This document shows positions 26,881 to 36,285 of a DNA stretch of 64,000 bases, one piece after another (within the stretch, counting starts at the first letter, position 1; the number at the start of each line of letters is the position of its first letter). A program made the position numbers and the translations under genes. The notes beneath the pieces were generated by a model. That model searched no databases, was not told the DNA's origin, and was given only the letters and a program-made list of their open reading frames with translations. Source of the DNA: Neobacillus niacini. Lineage in GTDB: Bacteria > Bacillota > Bacilli > Bacillales > Cytobacillaceae. The DNA lies in contig NZ_JAMBOB010000011.1 of the NCBI RefSeq assembly GCF_023715415.1, positions 59,129 through 123,128 on the forward strand, written 5' to 3'.

Positions 26881-28716
26881 TTACTTTTTCTGACCTTCAT
26901 CAAAACTATAATAGAATTTTGCTGTGATAGAACCATCAGCGTTTTCTTTAATGTCGGTTACATGAATTCCAGAGTCTGCTGGAATAGTGCTATTGCCCTT
27001 CCAGAAGTAGTAGGAGCCAGTATGGACATTAGAAGAGTTTGGAGTAATTTTCGCGCCTGACTTGAAGAAGTCTCCGGCGTTACCGCGGTTTAAATTCTTT
27101 TCCAATTCATATAATCCATCGGCTTGCAGGACAGATAAGCCATAATGAGTGACCACTGTTCCATTGCTAGCTGTTTCAGATTGATTATACTGGAAGCGCT
27201 TGTTCATCCAGTTTTCAACGTTGTTTGGACGGAAGCCAGCTGTTTGATAGAGGTTAATAATATTCTCATCGACATGCCATGCTAATAATCCGTGAGAATC
27301 TTCGCCCTGACGTACTAATCCTTTATTAAAGCCATCCTGCTGTACGTTTTCAAATAAGAAGTACTCAGTACCATGGGAACCAGGAACTTCCATTTTTACG
27401 ATTCCATTTTCTGCATTTGCCTTATTAATAGCTGGTAAAGTGAGCTCCTGCACCCCATCTGTAGGTGTTACATTAATAGGATCAGCCCAGCCAAGGAAAA
27501 CCTTTGAGAATGGATCGAAATGAGTTGGAGAGTTACCAGAGTATGCGTTATTGTTTGGATAACGCATCCATGAACCACCAGCCATCATTGAGTAGTTTCC
27601 AACACCTTCAGAAGTATAAACAGTGTCATAGAAATCTGGTAAACCTAAAGCATGGCCAAATTCATGAGCATAAACCCCAGCTTGGGCAGGATATGGACCC
27701 GTTTTAGAAGCTTCATCATAGCTGCCAGTTGTTAAATTGAAACCAGCTACGTTACCGCCAATAGCAGGCTGGATATTGTAGTTATTTACGATTACACCGT
27801 CATACGTCATATCTTCTGCAACAGTCTTATTGATCCAATCACCTTGATTCATTCCAGCATGAACATCTGCTGGTTTACCAGTTTCATAGTATTTACCATA
27901 GTATAATGCACTTAATAAACTCCATTTATGAGACCAGAATTGAGCAGGGTCCCGGCTCCATTCAGCGCCTGTTCCCTCGTGAACAACGAAAACGTTAGGA
28001 ACTTCGCCGTTTTCAGCATATTTAGAGAAGTCTACCTGAGCGTCAGCAGCTTTCAATAGGTCACGAACGAATTCTCCTGTATGAGCGTCCCCATTTACGT
28101 TACCTAGGACGTAATTTCCGTTCTCTGCATATGTCCCTTCTTGGTCTAAATAGTAAGAAGCTCCCTTTGGAAGTTCTACCCAAGCGAAATCAGTATTTTC
28201 GTTGCGTACCAAGTTAATTTTTCCATTACTAGACTCTTTATAAGCATTTTGCATGGTACGGTCAATTGGAGCTTGAACTCCATCATATTCAGCATATTGT
28301 TTAAAATCGTTCAACTCATATGGGTTGTATTCGGTTCCGAAAATTAAGTCCTCATAGTATTTAGCAGGAACTTGTCCAGGTAAGTCACCAACTGGCTCAT
28401 CGCCTTTTTTATATTTTGCAAGAATAACTAGAACAGGTACATCACCTGTTGCTTCTTTATATGCTACATGATTGTCTCCAGGCTCCTGGAATTTAGTTCC
28501 TATATTAGCCTTCTCTGCAGGGTCAACCTTTGATAAGTCAACTCCAAGTTCTTTCGCTTTTGCAGCTAGTTCTGGAGAAGCTCCAACAAAGTCAGCTGGG
28601 CTTAGAGTGTATGTACTTTTTGTTGTTGATGGTGCTTCAGTAGGTTGAAAGCCTGCTGCCACAATACTTCCAGCTAGTGCTAGAGTTAGACCGGTCTTTG
28701 ATAGTACTTTTAACAT
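26881..28716 (-). CDS. inhA: M6 family metalloprotease (immune inhibitor A-like)
   Basis: A secreted zinc protease of 611 residues from the ATG at 28716. An N-terminal signal peptide (about 1-25) and propeptide precede the catalytic region with HEFGHALGLPD (about 349), where the two His and the downstream Asp are zinc ligands. The Met-turn is in YSMMAGGSW. It is shorter than the classical B. cereus InhA (about 790 residues) and lacks an obvious C-terminal MAM-like domain. The start is chosen for AGGAGTG 6 bp upstream; a GTG at 28725 overlaps that RBS. Likely role: extracellular protein breakdown or degradation of host antimicrobial peptides. Confidence 0.9.
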   Translation of the reverse strand: MLKVLSKTGLTLALAGSIVAAGFQPTEAPSTTKSTYTLSPADFVGASPELAAKAKELGVDLSKVDPAEKANIGTKFQEPGDNHVAYKEATGDVPVLVILAKYKKGDEPVGDLPGQVPAKYYEDLIFGTEYNPYELNDFKQYAEYDGVQAPIDRTMQNAYKESSNGKINLVRNENTDFAWVELPKGASYYLDQEGTYAENGNYVLGNVNGDAHTGEFVRDLLKAADAQVDFSKYAENGEVPNVFVVHEGTGAEWSRDPAQFWSHKWSLLSALYYGKYYETGKPADVHAGMNQGDWINKTVAEDMTYDGVIVNNYNIQPAIGGNVAGFNLTTGSYDEASKTGPYPAQAGVYAHEFGHALGLPDFYDTVYTSEGVGNYSMMAGGSWMRYPNNNAYSGNSPTHFDPFSKVFLGWADPINVTPTDGVQELTLPAINKANAENGIVKMEVPGSHGTEYFLFENVQQDGFNKGLVRQGEDSHGLLAWHVDENIINLYQTAGFRPNNVENWMNKRFQYNQSETASNGTVVTHYGLSVLQADGLYELEKNLNRGNAGDFFKSGAKITPNSSNVHTGSYYFWKGNSTIPADSGIHVTDIKENADGSITAKFYYSFDEGQKK

Positions 28717-28959
28717 GAGCGTCACTCCTAAAATTATTTGGGAATTATAATATATCAGAATTATCAGATATATAAGAGGGACAAAACACCTGATTTCTCT
28801 TTATATTTAGAGAGGCGAAATACCTAATTGCAAGCATTTTATAGAGATTTTAGTTTTTTATAACAGGTTTAGTAGATAGGAAGAAGGAGAAAAATTATAA
28901 AGTTATGAAAGTTTGTGTATACTATGATGGAAGATACATATAGAAGGGCAGGTCTAAAT

Positions 28960-29421
28960 ATGTCAGAAGCCACTCCTGTATTAAAAAAGCTGAATTTTAA
29001 GGACCAAGGGCAGTCAGTCTTAATCATCAATGCTCCAAAAGAGTATGATGTTATTAAAGCTGCGTTTGAAGGTGAAGTCCATCAGCAGGCAACACTTGCG
29101 ATGTATGATTTTGTTCAGGTGTTTGGTTCTAGTAATGAGGAACTTCAATCGAATGCTAAAATTGCAGCTGTCAATGTGAAGGATGATGGCTTATTTTGGC
29201 TATGCTATCCTAAGAAGTCATCCAAGACCTATAAAGGATCCGATTGCAGCCGTGACACGGTCACAGGCATGCTTTCTGAAGAAGGATATGAACCAGTTCG
29301 CCAAATTGCGATTGACGATGATTGGTCTGCATTAAGGTTCCGTAAGCCTGAGAAAATTAAGAAAATGGTTCGAGATTTTGCTGTGACTGTTGAAGGCATT
29401 AAACGGACGAAGAAGAAATAG
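28960..29421 (+). CDS. DUF3052-like protein of unknown function
   Basis: A 153-residue cytosolic protein. The C-terminal half resembles DUF3052: FWLCYPKKSSKTYKGSDCSR and EGYEPVRQIAIDDDWSALRF. The N-terminal part has a beta-alpha repeat (SVLIINAPKEYDVIKAAFEG). The start at ATG 28960 follows AGAAGGGCAGG; in-frame starts at 28915-28927 lack a RBS. No catalytic residues can be assigned. A terminator follows at once. Confidence 0.65.
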   Translation: MSEATPVLKKLNFKDQGQSVLIINAPKEYDVIKAAFEGEVHQQATLAMYDFVQVFGSSNEELQSNAKIAAVNVKDDGLFWLCYPKKSSKTYKGSDCSRDTVTGMLSEEGYEPVRQIAIDDDWSALRFRKPEKIKKMVRDFAVTVEGIKRTKKK

Positions 29422-29450
29422 ATCCCTTACCCATAGGGGTCTATTTTTTT
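29420..29450 (+). terminator. terminator after the DUF3052-like gene
   Basis: AGATCCC pairs with GGGGTCT (one G-T pair) around TTACCCATA, followed by seven T. The first repeat of the segregation array begins directly at the end of the T run. Confidence 0.8.
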
Positions 29451-29639
29451 GTATACAGAATATGTATACATGTTTACGGAAAATGTACACTTGTTTACAA
29501 TCTTGTATACATCGTGTTTACAAAAATGTTTACAAGTTTACAAATGCGTGTACATGTTGGTATAGAGCCATGTAAACGCATTTGTCATTGTTGTATACAG
29601 AAATGTATACAATGTTTACGTAATGTTTACAATTTTACA
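29450..29639. repeat. centromere-like array of 8-bp NGTNTACA iterons
   Basis: A 190-bp array with at least 15 copies of an 8-mer. TGTATACA, itself a palindrome, lies at 29450, 29463, 29504, 29592 and 29604. TGTTTACA lies at 29492, 29515, 29527 and 29624; TGTTTACG at 29471 and 29613; AGTTTACA at 29535; CGTGTACA at 29547. Inverted copies lie at 29484-29491 and 29571-29578, and a decayed copy at 29632. Most copy starts are 8, 9 or 11-13 bp apart. The array lies directly upstream of the actin-like gene, the place of parC/parN in type II plasmid partition systems, where the adaptor binds both as centromere and as operator. Confidence 0.85.
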
Positions 29640-29664
29640 CTTTCATTTCTTTTTGTCTGGGATA

Positions 29665-29708
29665 TTGAAGAATCTAGCAAACTTCTATACTCTTATACTA
29701 GAGAAGTT
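29665..29708 (+). promoter_or_regulatory. probable promoter and dyad of the actin-like operon
   Basis: TTGAAG (29665-29670), a 15-bp spacer and TATACT (29686-29691) form a weak promoter; a second TATACT lies at 29694. The inverted repeat AACTTCT (29680-29686) / AGAAGTT (29702-29708) overlaps the -10 region and could be a separate operator. Confidence 0.4.
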
Positions 29709-29760
29709 AGATACATATCTTCATTAACATCTAAATTAATAGAATGAAAGGATGACAATT

Positions 29761-30939
29761 TTGAATAATACTAGAATTGCAGCCATTGATGTAGGAAATG
29801 ATTCAATTAAGGCTATTTTTGGAGAATTAGAATATGAACTTAATATCCCAAATATTATCGCCAGGGACACGGAAGATCGCCCTGTTATTGGGATTGAAGA
29901 ATTAGATGAGAAAAATCCACTCGATGGTATCCACGTGAAAGTGCACTCTCCTGCGTTGAAGGAAAATAATGCTATTTATCGTGTCGGGAATCTAGCAACT
30001 AAAAGCAACAATGGTACTGAATTAGACCCTGGAAGCAGCAAGTCTGAGGAAGACCAAACATTAATTCTGCTCTTTACTACCTTAGCATTGGATGCTGTTA
30101 AAGAAGGTAATAAAAATAATTTCCGCCAAACAAAAAACATCATTGATGCGAATTACACACTTGGAACTGGCCTCCCCCTTCGTGAAGTGAAGGAAGGTAA
30201 GGATGCAGGCTACCGTTCCAAGTTAATCGGTTCTGTTCACCAAGTAGAATTTCTTGTTACACCTAAATACCAGGGCTTAAAAGTAAATATTAAGTTTGAT
30301 GAAATCAAGGTATACCCTGAAGGATTTGCAGCTTATATTAACCTCGTAATGGATAATAACTCAAAAATCATCAATAAAGACTTAATCGATAAACGTATCT
30401 TGATTCAGGATATTGGCGGACTCTCAACAGATATCGCTGTAATTAAAAATCGTAATGTCGATGATGATAAGGCACAGGGCTTTAACCTAGGAGTATCAGA
30501 ATCATTAGAACAAATCCGTGAAGAAATCAGATCTAAGCACGGTGTTGAGCTAGACAGCCGCCGTGATGTGGTTGAGATTATCACCAAGAAAAATGACCGC
30601 AATCATATCATGGTAAAAGGAAGTAGAACAAGTGTTCATGATATAACGGACCGTATTTTACTAGATTTAGCAAAGAAACAATATCGATTATTACGTAATG
30701 TTTGGTCAAAAAACTCCCAAACAGAAATTTGCTACTTTGTCGGCGGCGGTGCTACTGTATTAAAGGATTATCTTAAAACATTAAATAACAATCTTGATGG
30801 TTATAATATTGACTTCTTTGAAGATGAAAAAGAAAGCATATGGATGATGGCAAATGCCTATTATAAGCTGATTCAAGATTTTGTAAAAAAAGCTGAGAAA
30901 CAAAAGGTTGAACAAGTCAAAAAACCTGTTACCAATTAA
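29761..30939 (+). CDS. ParM/Alp-type actin-like segregation ATPase
   Basis: A 392-residue actin-fold protein. All three nucleotide-binding motifs are visible: phosphate-1 IAAIDVGNDSIKAIFG (N-terminus), phosphate-2 IQDIGGLSTDIAV (about 216) and the adenosine loop FVGGGATVLKDYL (about 326). It groups with plasmid ParM/Alp proteins rather than MreB. The TTG at 29761 is preferred because AAAGGATG lies 9 bp upstream; an ATG at 29752 touches the RBS. Such proteins form dynamic filaments that push or pull DNA bound by an adaptor. The array upstream and the adaptor gene 12 bp downstream complete a ParMRC-type set. Unusually, the surroundings look chromosomal. Confidence 0.88.
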   Translation: MNNTRIAAIDVGNDSIKAIFGELEYELNIPNIIARDTEDRPVIGIEELDEKNPLDGIHVKVHSPALKENNAIYRVGNLATKSNNGTELDPGSSKSEEDQTLILLFTTLALDAVKEGNKNNFRQTKNIIDANYTLGTGLPLREVKEGKDAGYRSKLIGSVHQVEFLVTPKYQGLKVNIKFDEIKVYPEGFAAYINLVMDNNSKIINKDLIDKRILIQDIGGLSTDIAVIKNRNVDDDKAQGFNLGVSESLEQIREEIRSKHGVELDSRRDVVEIITKKNDRNHIMVKGSRTSVHDITDRILLDLAKKQYRLLRNVWSKNSQTEICYFVGGGATVLKDYLKTLNNNLDGYNIDFFEDEKESIWMMANAYYKLIQDFVKKAEKQKVEQVKKPVTN

Positions 30940-30951
30940 TAGGGTGATGAT

Positions 30952-31542
30952 ATGAAAAAGGCTGGAACACATGAAATTCAGCGGGGGCAGGCCATTTCAT
31001 TCCGTGTCCCTTCCGATACACCTGACCACTTGGTTAAGAAACTGCAAAAGTTAAAGGAAACAGAAAGAAGAAATTTTTCCAGCAAGATTGCAGAGTTCGT
31101 GATGGAGGGTGTCAGTAACGTTAATGCAAGAGAACGCGAGATGATTAATGTCCCGCTTCCAAAAAAGCTAACGAAGGCACAGCGTGACTGGTTAAAGCAC
31201 GAGCATTCAGAGGCGTTATTGGGAAGTATTATCTATCAACTAATAAATGACCCAGTCCGCTCTACTGCCCTGCTTGCGGGTTTAAATAGCAGTTCACTAG
31301 ATATCGATGAGGCATTATATCTCCAAGAGGAAAGTGTTCCTGAAATCCATTCTTATCGTGACCATGACGGCGCCGTCGAGGAAATCGCTGCTTCTATTGA
31401 TGTAAGCGATATGGATGATGATGATGACTTAGACGGATTTGATTGGGAAAACGCCAAACCAGTAGTGGAAGAAGAGAAGGTTGAAGAAGAGCCTGATTTA
31501 GATGATCTACTTGGCGGATTTTTGGCGAGTATGAATAAATAG
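30952..31542 (+). CDS. ParR-like DNA-binding adaptor of the actin-like system
   Basis: A 196-residue protein. The N-terminal part (about 12-52) looks like a ribbon-helix-helix unit: a strand AISFRVPS, then helices HLVKKLQKLKETE and NFSSKIAEFVMEG. A second, similar unit seems to follow (INVPLPKKLTKAQRDWL and SEALLGSIIYQLIND). The tail is very acidic (DMDDDDDLDGFDWEN, then EEEKVEEEPDLDD) and ends in LLGGFLASMNK, a plausible filament-binding tip. I infer that it binds the iterons at 29450-29639 and couples them to the actin filament. I recognise no named family; the role rests on position and architecture. Confidence 0.7.
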   Translation: MKKAGTHEIQRGQAISFRVPSDTPDHLVKKLQKLKETERRNFSSKIAEFVMEGVSNVNAREREMINVPLPKKLTKAQRDWLKHEHSEALLGSIIYQLINDPVRSTALLAGLNSSSLDIDEALYLQEESVPEIHSYRDHDGAVEEIAASIDVSDMDDDDDLDGFDWENAKPVVEEEKVEEEPDLDDLLGGFLASMNK

Positions 31543-31543
31543 A

Positions 31544-31574
31544 AAATGGGACCCGGGTTAATAGGGTCCCATTT
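31544..31574. terminator. bidirectional terminator after the adaptor gene
   Basis: AAATGGGACCC (31544-31554) pairs with GGGTCCCATTT (31564-31574). It closes the segregation cassette and also serves the convergent transporter gene. Confidence 0.88.
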
Positions 31575-31582
31575 CTCTATTA

Positions 31583-32299
31583 TTACTGAATCCAAAGTTT
31601 AAATAACCCTTCTGTTACGCCTAAGTTATACATGTAGTAAATACCAAATATAGTACTAATCACACCTGTAACCTGGGTAAGGGTTTTATTCAAGCTTAAT
31701 TTTTTTGCACTAAAAACAAACGGAATCCCAATCAAGGTAGTAAAGAAAAGCATTCCTATGACGGTACCCACTCCAAAAATAAGGATATAGATTGCACCCT
31801 CCCAGGCGTTATTTACTGTGCTCATGGTAAGGACTACCATTGCTCCGCTTCCAGCAAGACCATGAACGAGGCCGATAAACATCGATTTAAGATATGAAAC
31901 CTTTCTATGCTGGTCATGATGCTCGTGGGCGCCTCTGTAATCATGGGAATGGACATGTTTATGTAATTCACCATCATGTTCATGCTTATGTAAATGAATT
32001 TGTTTAAAAGATAGGATCGTAGTAATCCCAAGATAAACTAGCATAATTCCTACTAAAAACTCCATTGACATAGCCCATTTTTCTGGGATTTCGCCTTTCA
32101 TGAGTATCAGAATAATTCCAATTATAAATAATGTTGCAGTGTGGCCTATTCCCCAATACACACCGGCTAATGACGATCGCAATAACTTTTTACTTTGGCT
32201 GGCAATGGTTGATACTGCAATAACATGGTCCGGTTCAATGGCATGTTTGATTCCGAGTACCAATCCTAATCCAAGAATGGAAAGTAAACTTATCTCCAA
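31583..32299 (-). CDS. UreH/NiCoT-like metal transporter
   Basis: A 238-residue membrane protein with about six hydrophobic segments. The first helix has GIKHAIEPDHVIAV, the H-x4-D-H signature of nickel/cobalt transporters, and a second site is GIGHTATLF. A histidine-rich cytoplasmic loop (HLHKHEHDGELHKHVHSHD, about 103-130) is typical of metal carriers. The start is TTG at 32299 behind GGGAGAG. UreH-type proteins deliver nickel for urease in Bacillus/Geobacillus, but no urease genes are in view, so the metal is only inferred. Confidence 0.8.
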   Translation of the reverse strand: MEISLLSILGLGLVLGIKHAIEPDHVIAVSTIASQSKKLLRSSLAGVYWGIGHTATLFIIGIILILMKGEIPEKWAMSMEFLVGIMLVYLGITTILSFKQIHLHKHEHDGELHKHVHSHDYRGAHEHHDQHRKVSYLKSMFIGLVHGLAGSGAMVVLTMSTVNNAWEGAIYILIFGVGTVIGMLFFTTLIGIPFVFSAKKLSLNKTLTQVTGVISTIFGIYYMYNLGVTEGLFKLWIQ

Positions 32300-32566
32300 T
32301 CAAATCTCTCCCTTTTTTACGAAACATTTGCTCCATTATAGCACATAAAATGGGGTAATAATGGTTATAAAAGGCTTAAGGAATAGGAGATGAAAAAATT
32401 TGAATTTTCCACATACCAACAAAGTAAGGAGAGATTTATTCTAAAAACCTTGGGATTTTTCTATGAAACTCCTTTAAATAAACTTATAATGAATAAGAAA
32501 TACTATGCAAAAATAATATCTTTTATTCTATTGAAGTATAAGTGTAAGGAAGGGAGTAATCTCAAA

Positions 32567-33787
32567 ATGGAAAAATTAAAGAGTTATCGTTTTCCTATTA
32601 TACTATTGCTATCCATTTTGCTTGGAGCCATTATAGGTTTGGTCATGAAGGAAGACGCGGTCATTTTTCAGCCAATTGGCGATGTCTTTTTAAATCTATT
32701 ATTCACGATTATCGTTCCGCTGATATTCTTCACCATTTCCTCTTCAATTGCAACAATGAATGGTGCCAAAAGATTAGGGAAAATTATTGGCTGGATGTTT
32801 GGAACCTTCTTGTTTACAGGACTTATTTCGGCAATTTATATGTATTTTGTTGTAAAGTTCGTCAATCCTGGTGAAGGTGTTAATTTAAAACTTGTTAAAC
32901 CAGAAGCGGCGGAGGAGTTAAATCCAGTTGCACAAATCGTTAAAACCTTTACAGTGCCTGATTTTGTTGAAATATTTTCTAGAAGCAATATGCTGGCGCT
33001 TATCGTGATTTCTATTCTGGTTGGATTTTCTGCACAATCAGTTGGCGAACGCGGCAAGCCTTTTACCAGCTTTTTAAGCTCAGGTTCTGAGGTGATGATG
33101 AAGGTTGTATCCTTGATTATGTATCTAGCGCCAATCGGGCTTGGAGCTTACTTTGCCACGCTGGTTGGACAGTATGGTCCGATTTTATTAGGCTCCTATA
33201 TCAAAGCAGGTATTACTTATTATGTTGCTTCGATTGTTTATTTCTTTATTGCCTTTACAATTTATGCCTTTATGGCGGGCAAGGGAAAAGGAATCCGAGT
33301 GTTTTGGAGTAATATGCTGGCACCTTCGATTACCGCGCTGGCAACTTGTTCTAGTGCTGCGTCTATACCCGTTAACTTAGAGGCTTCAAGAAGAATGGGA
33401 ATCAAGCAAGACATTCGTGATACAACGATTCCTTTAGGAGCAGCTTTGCATAAGGATGGATCTGTTCTTGGCGGCGTATTAAAAATCGTCTTCCTGTTTG
33501 GGATTTTTGATATGAATAACACTGGTATTGGAACGTTTTTCTTAATTATCTCTGTGTCTCTTTTGGTCGGAGCGGTTATGGGAGCAATTCCAAGCGGCGG
33601 TATGATTGGGGAAATGTTAATCCTAAGCTTATTTGGATTCCCACCTGAGGCATTACCAATTATCGCGGCGATTTCTACGTTAATTGACCCTCCTGCTACG
33701 ATGCTGAATGCTAGCGGCGATAATGTTGCAGGGATGATGGTTTCGAGAATGGTGGAAGGCAAGAATTGGCTTAAAAAAACGGCATAA
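32567..33787 (+). CDS. dicarboxylate/amino acid:cation symporter (GltP/DctA family)
   Basis: A 406-residue secondary transporter of the SLC1-like family. Family features are the serine-rich hairpin tip TISSSIATMNG (about 59-69), a second tip ATCSSAASIPVNLEAS (about 260) and the substrate/cation segment DPPATMLNASGDNVAGMM near the C-terminus. The start at ATG 32567 follows AAGGAAGGGAG; the frame is open back to 32390 but that part is not conserved-looking. The probable substrate is glutamate/aspartate or a C4-dicarboxylate. The neighbour gdhA, on the other strand, makes glutamate a reasonable guess. Confidence 0.88.
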   Translation: MEKLKSYRFPIILLLSILLGAIIGLVMKEDAVIFQPIGDVFLNLLFTIIVPLIFFTISSSIATMNGAKRLGKIIGWMFGTFLFTGLISAIYMYFVVKFVNPGEGVNLKLVKPEAAEELNPVAQIVKTFTVPDFVEIFSRSNMLALIVISILVGFSAQSVGERGKPFTSFLSSGSEVMMKVVSLIMYLAPIGLGAYFATLVGQYGPILLGSYIKAGITYYVASIVYFFIAFTIYAFMAGKGKGIRVFWSNMLAPSITALATCSSAASIPVNLEASRRMGIKQDIRDTTIPLGAALHKDGSVLGGVLKIVFLFGIFDMNNTGIGTFFLIISVSLLVGAVMGAIPSGGMIGEMLILSLFGFPPEALPIIAAISTLIDPPATMLNASGDNVAGMMVSRMVEGKNWLKKTA

Positions 33788-33823
33788 CATAAGGGTGCTC
33801 CATCTCGGAGCACCCTTATGTTT

Positions 33824-33825
<2 letters not shown>
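33787..33825. terminator. bidirectional terminator between the symporter gene and gdhA
   Basis: A 14-bp perfect stem, ACATAAGGGTGCTC with GAGCACCCTTATGT, flanked by T on the plus strand. The gdhA stop codon overlaps its right edge. Confidence 0.9.
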
Positions 33826-35239
<1,414 letters not shown>

Positions 35240-35317
35240 TTAAATTATTAGAATATTAATAAGGAATATTTTATAATTAAATAACAATCTAAACAATGCT
35301 AATAATAGATAATATTA

Positions 35318-35332
35318 ATCTCAAAATGAGAT
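35318..35332. promoter_or_regulatory. GltC-type operator between gdhA and the LysR gene
   Basis: ATCTCAAAATGAGAT is a dyad (ATCTC-N5-GAGAT). From memory it equals the reverse complement of the B. subtilis GltC box I. It lies 18 bp before the TTG start of the regulator, as expected for autorepression. The spaced ATCT...AGAT at 35287-35310 is a possible second, weaker half nearer gdhA. Confidence 0.65.
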
Positions 35333-35349
35333 GAATGGAGGTGAACTCT

Positions 35350-36255
35350 TTGGAATTACGACAAATACAATACTTTATGGAAGTGGCCAAGCGGGAACAT
35401 GTTACCGAGGCAGCCTTGGCACTGCATGTGGCGCAATCAGCCGTCAGCAGGCAAATTTTCAATTTAGAAACAGAGCTTGGCGTAAACTTGTTTATCCGTG
35501 AGGGACGAAATGTCAAACTGACGATGATCGGTCAGATGTTTCTAGAACATATGGAACAGGCGATGAAGGTAATCGAGGAGGCTCAGCGGGAAATTGAAGA
35601 ATACCTGGATCCCAAGAAGGGTACGATTCGAATTGGATTTCCCAGCAGCCTAGCGTCCCATACCCTTCCAACCACCATTTCAGCCTTTCGTGAACACTAT
35701 CCTCAGGTGAAATTTCAACTTAAACAAGGTTCTTATAGTGAGTTGATTGAGGGTGTTATTAATGGTGATTTTGATATGGCGTTAATTGGTCCTGTTCCAA
35801 AACAGGAGAAAAAGGTGTTAGGGACAACATTATTTACAGATAATATTGTGGCACTCCTGCCCTCTACTCATCCTTTAGCAAATGAGAAAGCGATAAAATT
35901 AGGTCAACTGCGTGAGGATTCCTTTGTTTTGTTTCCAAAGGAATACGTATTACGGGAAATCATCATTCGTGCTTGTGAGCAGATTGGTTTTCAACCAAAG
36001 GTGTCCTTTGAAGGCGTGGATACGGACTCAATAAAAGGATTGGTATCTGCTGGCCTCGGAATCACCTTAATTCCTGAAATTACCTTGGTGGATGGGTTTC
36101 CTCGTTCAACCGTTAAGATACCGATTATTGAGCCTGAGGTTACCCGTACGGTCGGAGTGATTATCCCGAGGGAACGGAAGATGCTCCCTACGGTCAGGCT
36201 TTTTTATGATTTTTTAAAGGATTTCTTCTCAAGGCTAGACCGATATCAAATGTAA
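35350..36255 (+). CDS. gltC: LysR-family regulator, GltC-like
   Basis: A 301-residue LysR regulator: N-terminal winged HTH (ELRQIQYFMEVAKREHVTEA and ALHVAQSAVSRQIFNLETEL), a linker helix EEYLDPKKGTIRIGFPSSLAS, then a two-lobed effector domain. The HTH and linker are close to B. subtilis GltC, which activates glutamate synthase genes and senses 2-oxoglutarate and glutamate through contact with GDH. Here the gene is divergent from gdhA rather than gltAB, so I infer gdhA as a target. I chose TTG at 35350 because GGAGGTG lies 6 bp upstream and the protein then begins like GltC; an ATG at 35335 overlaps the RBS. Confidence 0.85.
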   Translation: MELRQIQYFMEVAKREHVTEAALALHVAQSAVSRQIFNLETELGVNLFIREGRNVKLTMIGQMFLEHMEQAMKVIEEAQREIEEYLDPKKGTIRIGFPSSLASHTLPTTISAFREHYPQVKFQLKQGSYSELIEGVINGDFDMALIGPVPKQEKKVLGTTLFTDNIVALLPSTHPLANEKAIKLGQLREDSFVLFPKEYVLREIIIRACEQIGFQPKVSFEGVDTDSIKGLVSAGLGITLIPEITLVDGFPRSTVKIPIIEPEVTRTVGVIIPRERKMLPTVRLFYDFLKDFFSRLDRYQM

Positions 36256-36281
36256 AAGCCCAACTTTTTCCAGTTGGGCTT
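36256..36281. terminator. bidirectional terminator between gltC-like gene and pepT
   Basis: AAGCCCAACT (36256-36265) pairs with AGTTGGGCTT (36272-36281); T-rich flanks on the plus side. Confidence 0.85.
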
Positions 36282-36285
36282 CATT

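Noticed and set aside
29450..29639. Plasmid or chromosomal replication origin iterons
   Set aside because: No Rep or DnaA gene is adjacent and the 8-mer is not a DnaA box; the actin and adaptor genes explain the array better as a centromere.
29390..29747. Short plus-strand frames through the iteron array
   Set aside because: They are Cys/Tyr/Val-rich translations of the TGTATACA repeats and have no RBS.
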